From positions 15,940,001-16,004,000 of the forward strand of contig OX419762.1 in assembly GCA_948567375.1 (NCBI GenBank): a stretch of DNA of 64,000 nt, in the 5' to 3' direction. A program made the translations under genes and the position numbers. Each line of letters opens with the position of its first letter. Within the stretch, counting starts at the first letter, position 1. The DNA comes from Lunularia cruciata (lineage: Eukaryota; Streptophyta; Marchantiopsida; Lunulariales; Lunulariaceae). The notes below the pieces were generated by a model, which worked only from the letters and a program-made list of their open reading frames with translations, searched no databases and was not told where the DNA came from. Shown here one piece after another: positions 62,441 through 64,000 of the stretch.

Positions 62441-64000
62441 TTTAATATCAAAAGTACAGAAAATGTAGCTTGTGATCTTTAAATAATAAAAATTTGAAAG
62501 TTAGTTATAGAAATATGCAAAACAACTAAAGTATATATGTTTTGATACATACAAGGAGTACCAAAGAAAAACTATTAATTCTTAGTACTCAAATTAGTAA
62601 TATTAGTTTGAGAGTTATCATATAGGTTGGTTGAAACATACTTATCCATTAATTAAACTGTTGAGTATATTAAAAAACCTAGATCTTCAATACTATAGAT
62701 AGAATCTATAAATTTGTCAAAAGATACAAATGTAGATAGAGAAATTTGGAATAAAGTTTCCAAAGAAAGTCAAGTTACAAAAGATAAATTGGACTTGATA
62801 TGGATAAATTAAACACCTTTAAAATATAATTTTAGATAGAATTTAGCATAAAACAGAGAAATTCATTTCAGAAATATTTATGCACTAAAATTTAAAGAAT
62901 GATTTTTGAAATGACTATGCACTGAAATACCATAATAAAATATATAAAAACAGTAAAAAAGAACTATTATTAAGAATGAGATGATAGTATTGATAATTAA
63001 TTTGCTTGAAATTAATTAACTTCCATAAGAGCAAACACATCCATAAACAAATAAAATTTAATAATATTCATAACTATATCAAAAATCAATTTATTGATTA
63101 ACAAGTATAACTATTGAAAATAATTGTTAAATCTTATGTCCAATAGGAAATCATCTATAACTTTAGCTTAGGTAAAGAATAAAAAAATCTAAACTTTTTT
63201 TTAGGAAATACTGAAAAAAATCTAAAATTTGCTTTTTTGAGAAATAGTTGTTTATTAATTTATATATTTTCATAATTTCAATTTAATTAGTTAATTTTCT
63301 GATCATCTTTATAAACCAGACAATGGAGATTTACATGCTAATGTGTTTAAACTACACTAAGAAGTTTGTAAGAATATAGAGTACTAGAGATATAGTCTTC
63401 TTCTACGTCAGCATAAGGGGTCTTTTCAACAAGCTAAAAGACTGAATTACAATGATGTTTAGAAGTTTAAGATGATTATACAACTTAGCTAAAGTGGTTA
63501 GTAAAATCCTAAAATTACTCTTGAACTAGTTTATATCACATTAGTCTTAATAAAATGAGTGTATGCACTTTCTTAGTTCAAAAAGAATATAAAATACATA
63601 GAATTTAGTACTTGTTAAATCAAGCAAGTTACATGTAGTTACACAAGACACTCAATAAAGAGAAAATTGAAGATAAGAATATTAATAATATATATACTAC
63701 ATACTTATAGTACAAAGGTTAGTTGAATTTTTGGGAAATTTCTTTTCTTCTTATACCAAATTTGTACGATGGAAAAAAGCATCAAGATTTATAAACCACT
63801 ATATTTTAAGTACTTGTCATGACCCACCTCTTCTTTGGCCCCAATCTTATTTATTTCCCTTTTTTTTTTGTAAACAATAAGATTAGTATGTCAAGAAGCA
63901 TCATATGTAGGGAATAATGAATTGGTTGAGTCATACCTCCACAATATTGAGGAACAAGGTTCTTCAACAAAATGCACCTATAAGATCATGGGACAAGAAG
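62440..64000. other. Very AT-rich region to the window end
   Basis: No gene or repeat was recognised. A T-run lies at about 63,860. Confidence 0.55.

Noticed and set aside
1-64000. CRISPR arrays, prokaryotic operons and riboswitches
   Set aside because: The window is clearly eukaryotic (spliced genes, LTR elements), and no regularly spaced repeat-spacer structure occurs.

Overview
The window looks like a land-plant nuclear chromosome, most probably a bryophyte (moss-like). This rests on three spliced plant-type genes, plant Ty3/gypsy and Ty1/copia remains, and a sharp contrast between moderately GC-rich gene islands and very AT-rich, repeat-laden DNA. The species is an inference; no search was run.

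Layout. 1-10.9 kb is a graveyard of LTR retrotransposon pieces: a Ty3/gypsy chromovirus body (+) ending in an LTR-like segment packed with heat-shock-element-like repeats, a second gypsy end piece, a minus-strand gypsy start piece, and another LTR-like/tandem repeat segment. 10.9-14.5 kb is AT-rich and featureless. 14.7-30 kb is the first gene island. It holds a 9-exon HSP110-class HSP70 gene (16,839-23,258, +, 840 aa predicted) and a 4-exon RRM plus CCCH zinc-finger gene of the C3H25/RBMX2 type (26,907-28,925, +, 352 aa predicted). 30-39.6 kb is AT-rich, with a decayed coiled-coil coding region on the minus strand, a 275-bp direct repeat pair and several local tandem duplications. 39.6-47.3 kb is a second nest of broken elements: a gypsy RT piece, a copia pol piece, an LTR-like copy of the 4.6-kb family, and a long gypsy body. 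49-58.6 kb is the second gene island, carrying a 9-exon minus-strand gene for a plastid-type CPBP (CAAX-like) membrane protease-family protein (56,758-53,461, 510 aa predicted). 58.7-64 kb is very AT-rich and contains a short array of ~171-bp tandem repeats.

How the genes relate. They are independent nuclear genes and not an operon. HSP110 is a cytosolic/nuclear chaperone (nucleotide-exchange partner of HSP70), the RRM-CCCH protein belongs to the splicing machinery, and the CPBP protein is probably a thylakoid or envelope membrane protein. All three reading frames close cleanly across every predicted intron with GT..AG borders, so all look functional.

The most interesting signal is the heat-shock-element cluster in the LTR-like region at 4.65-4.88 kb, immediately upstream of a TATA-like box. 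It suggests a heat-responsive gypsy family, by analogy with the heat-activated copia element ONSEN.
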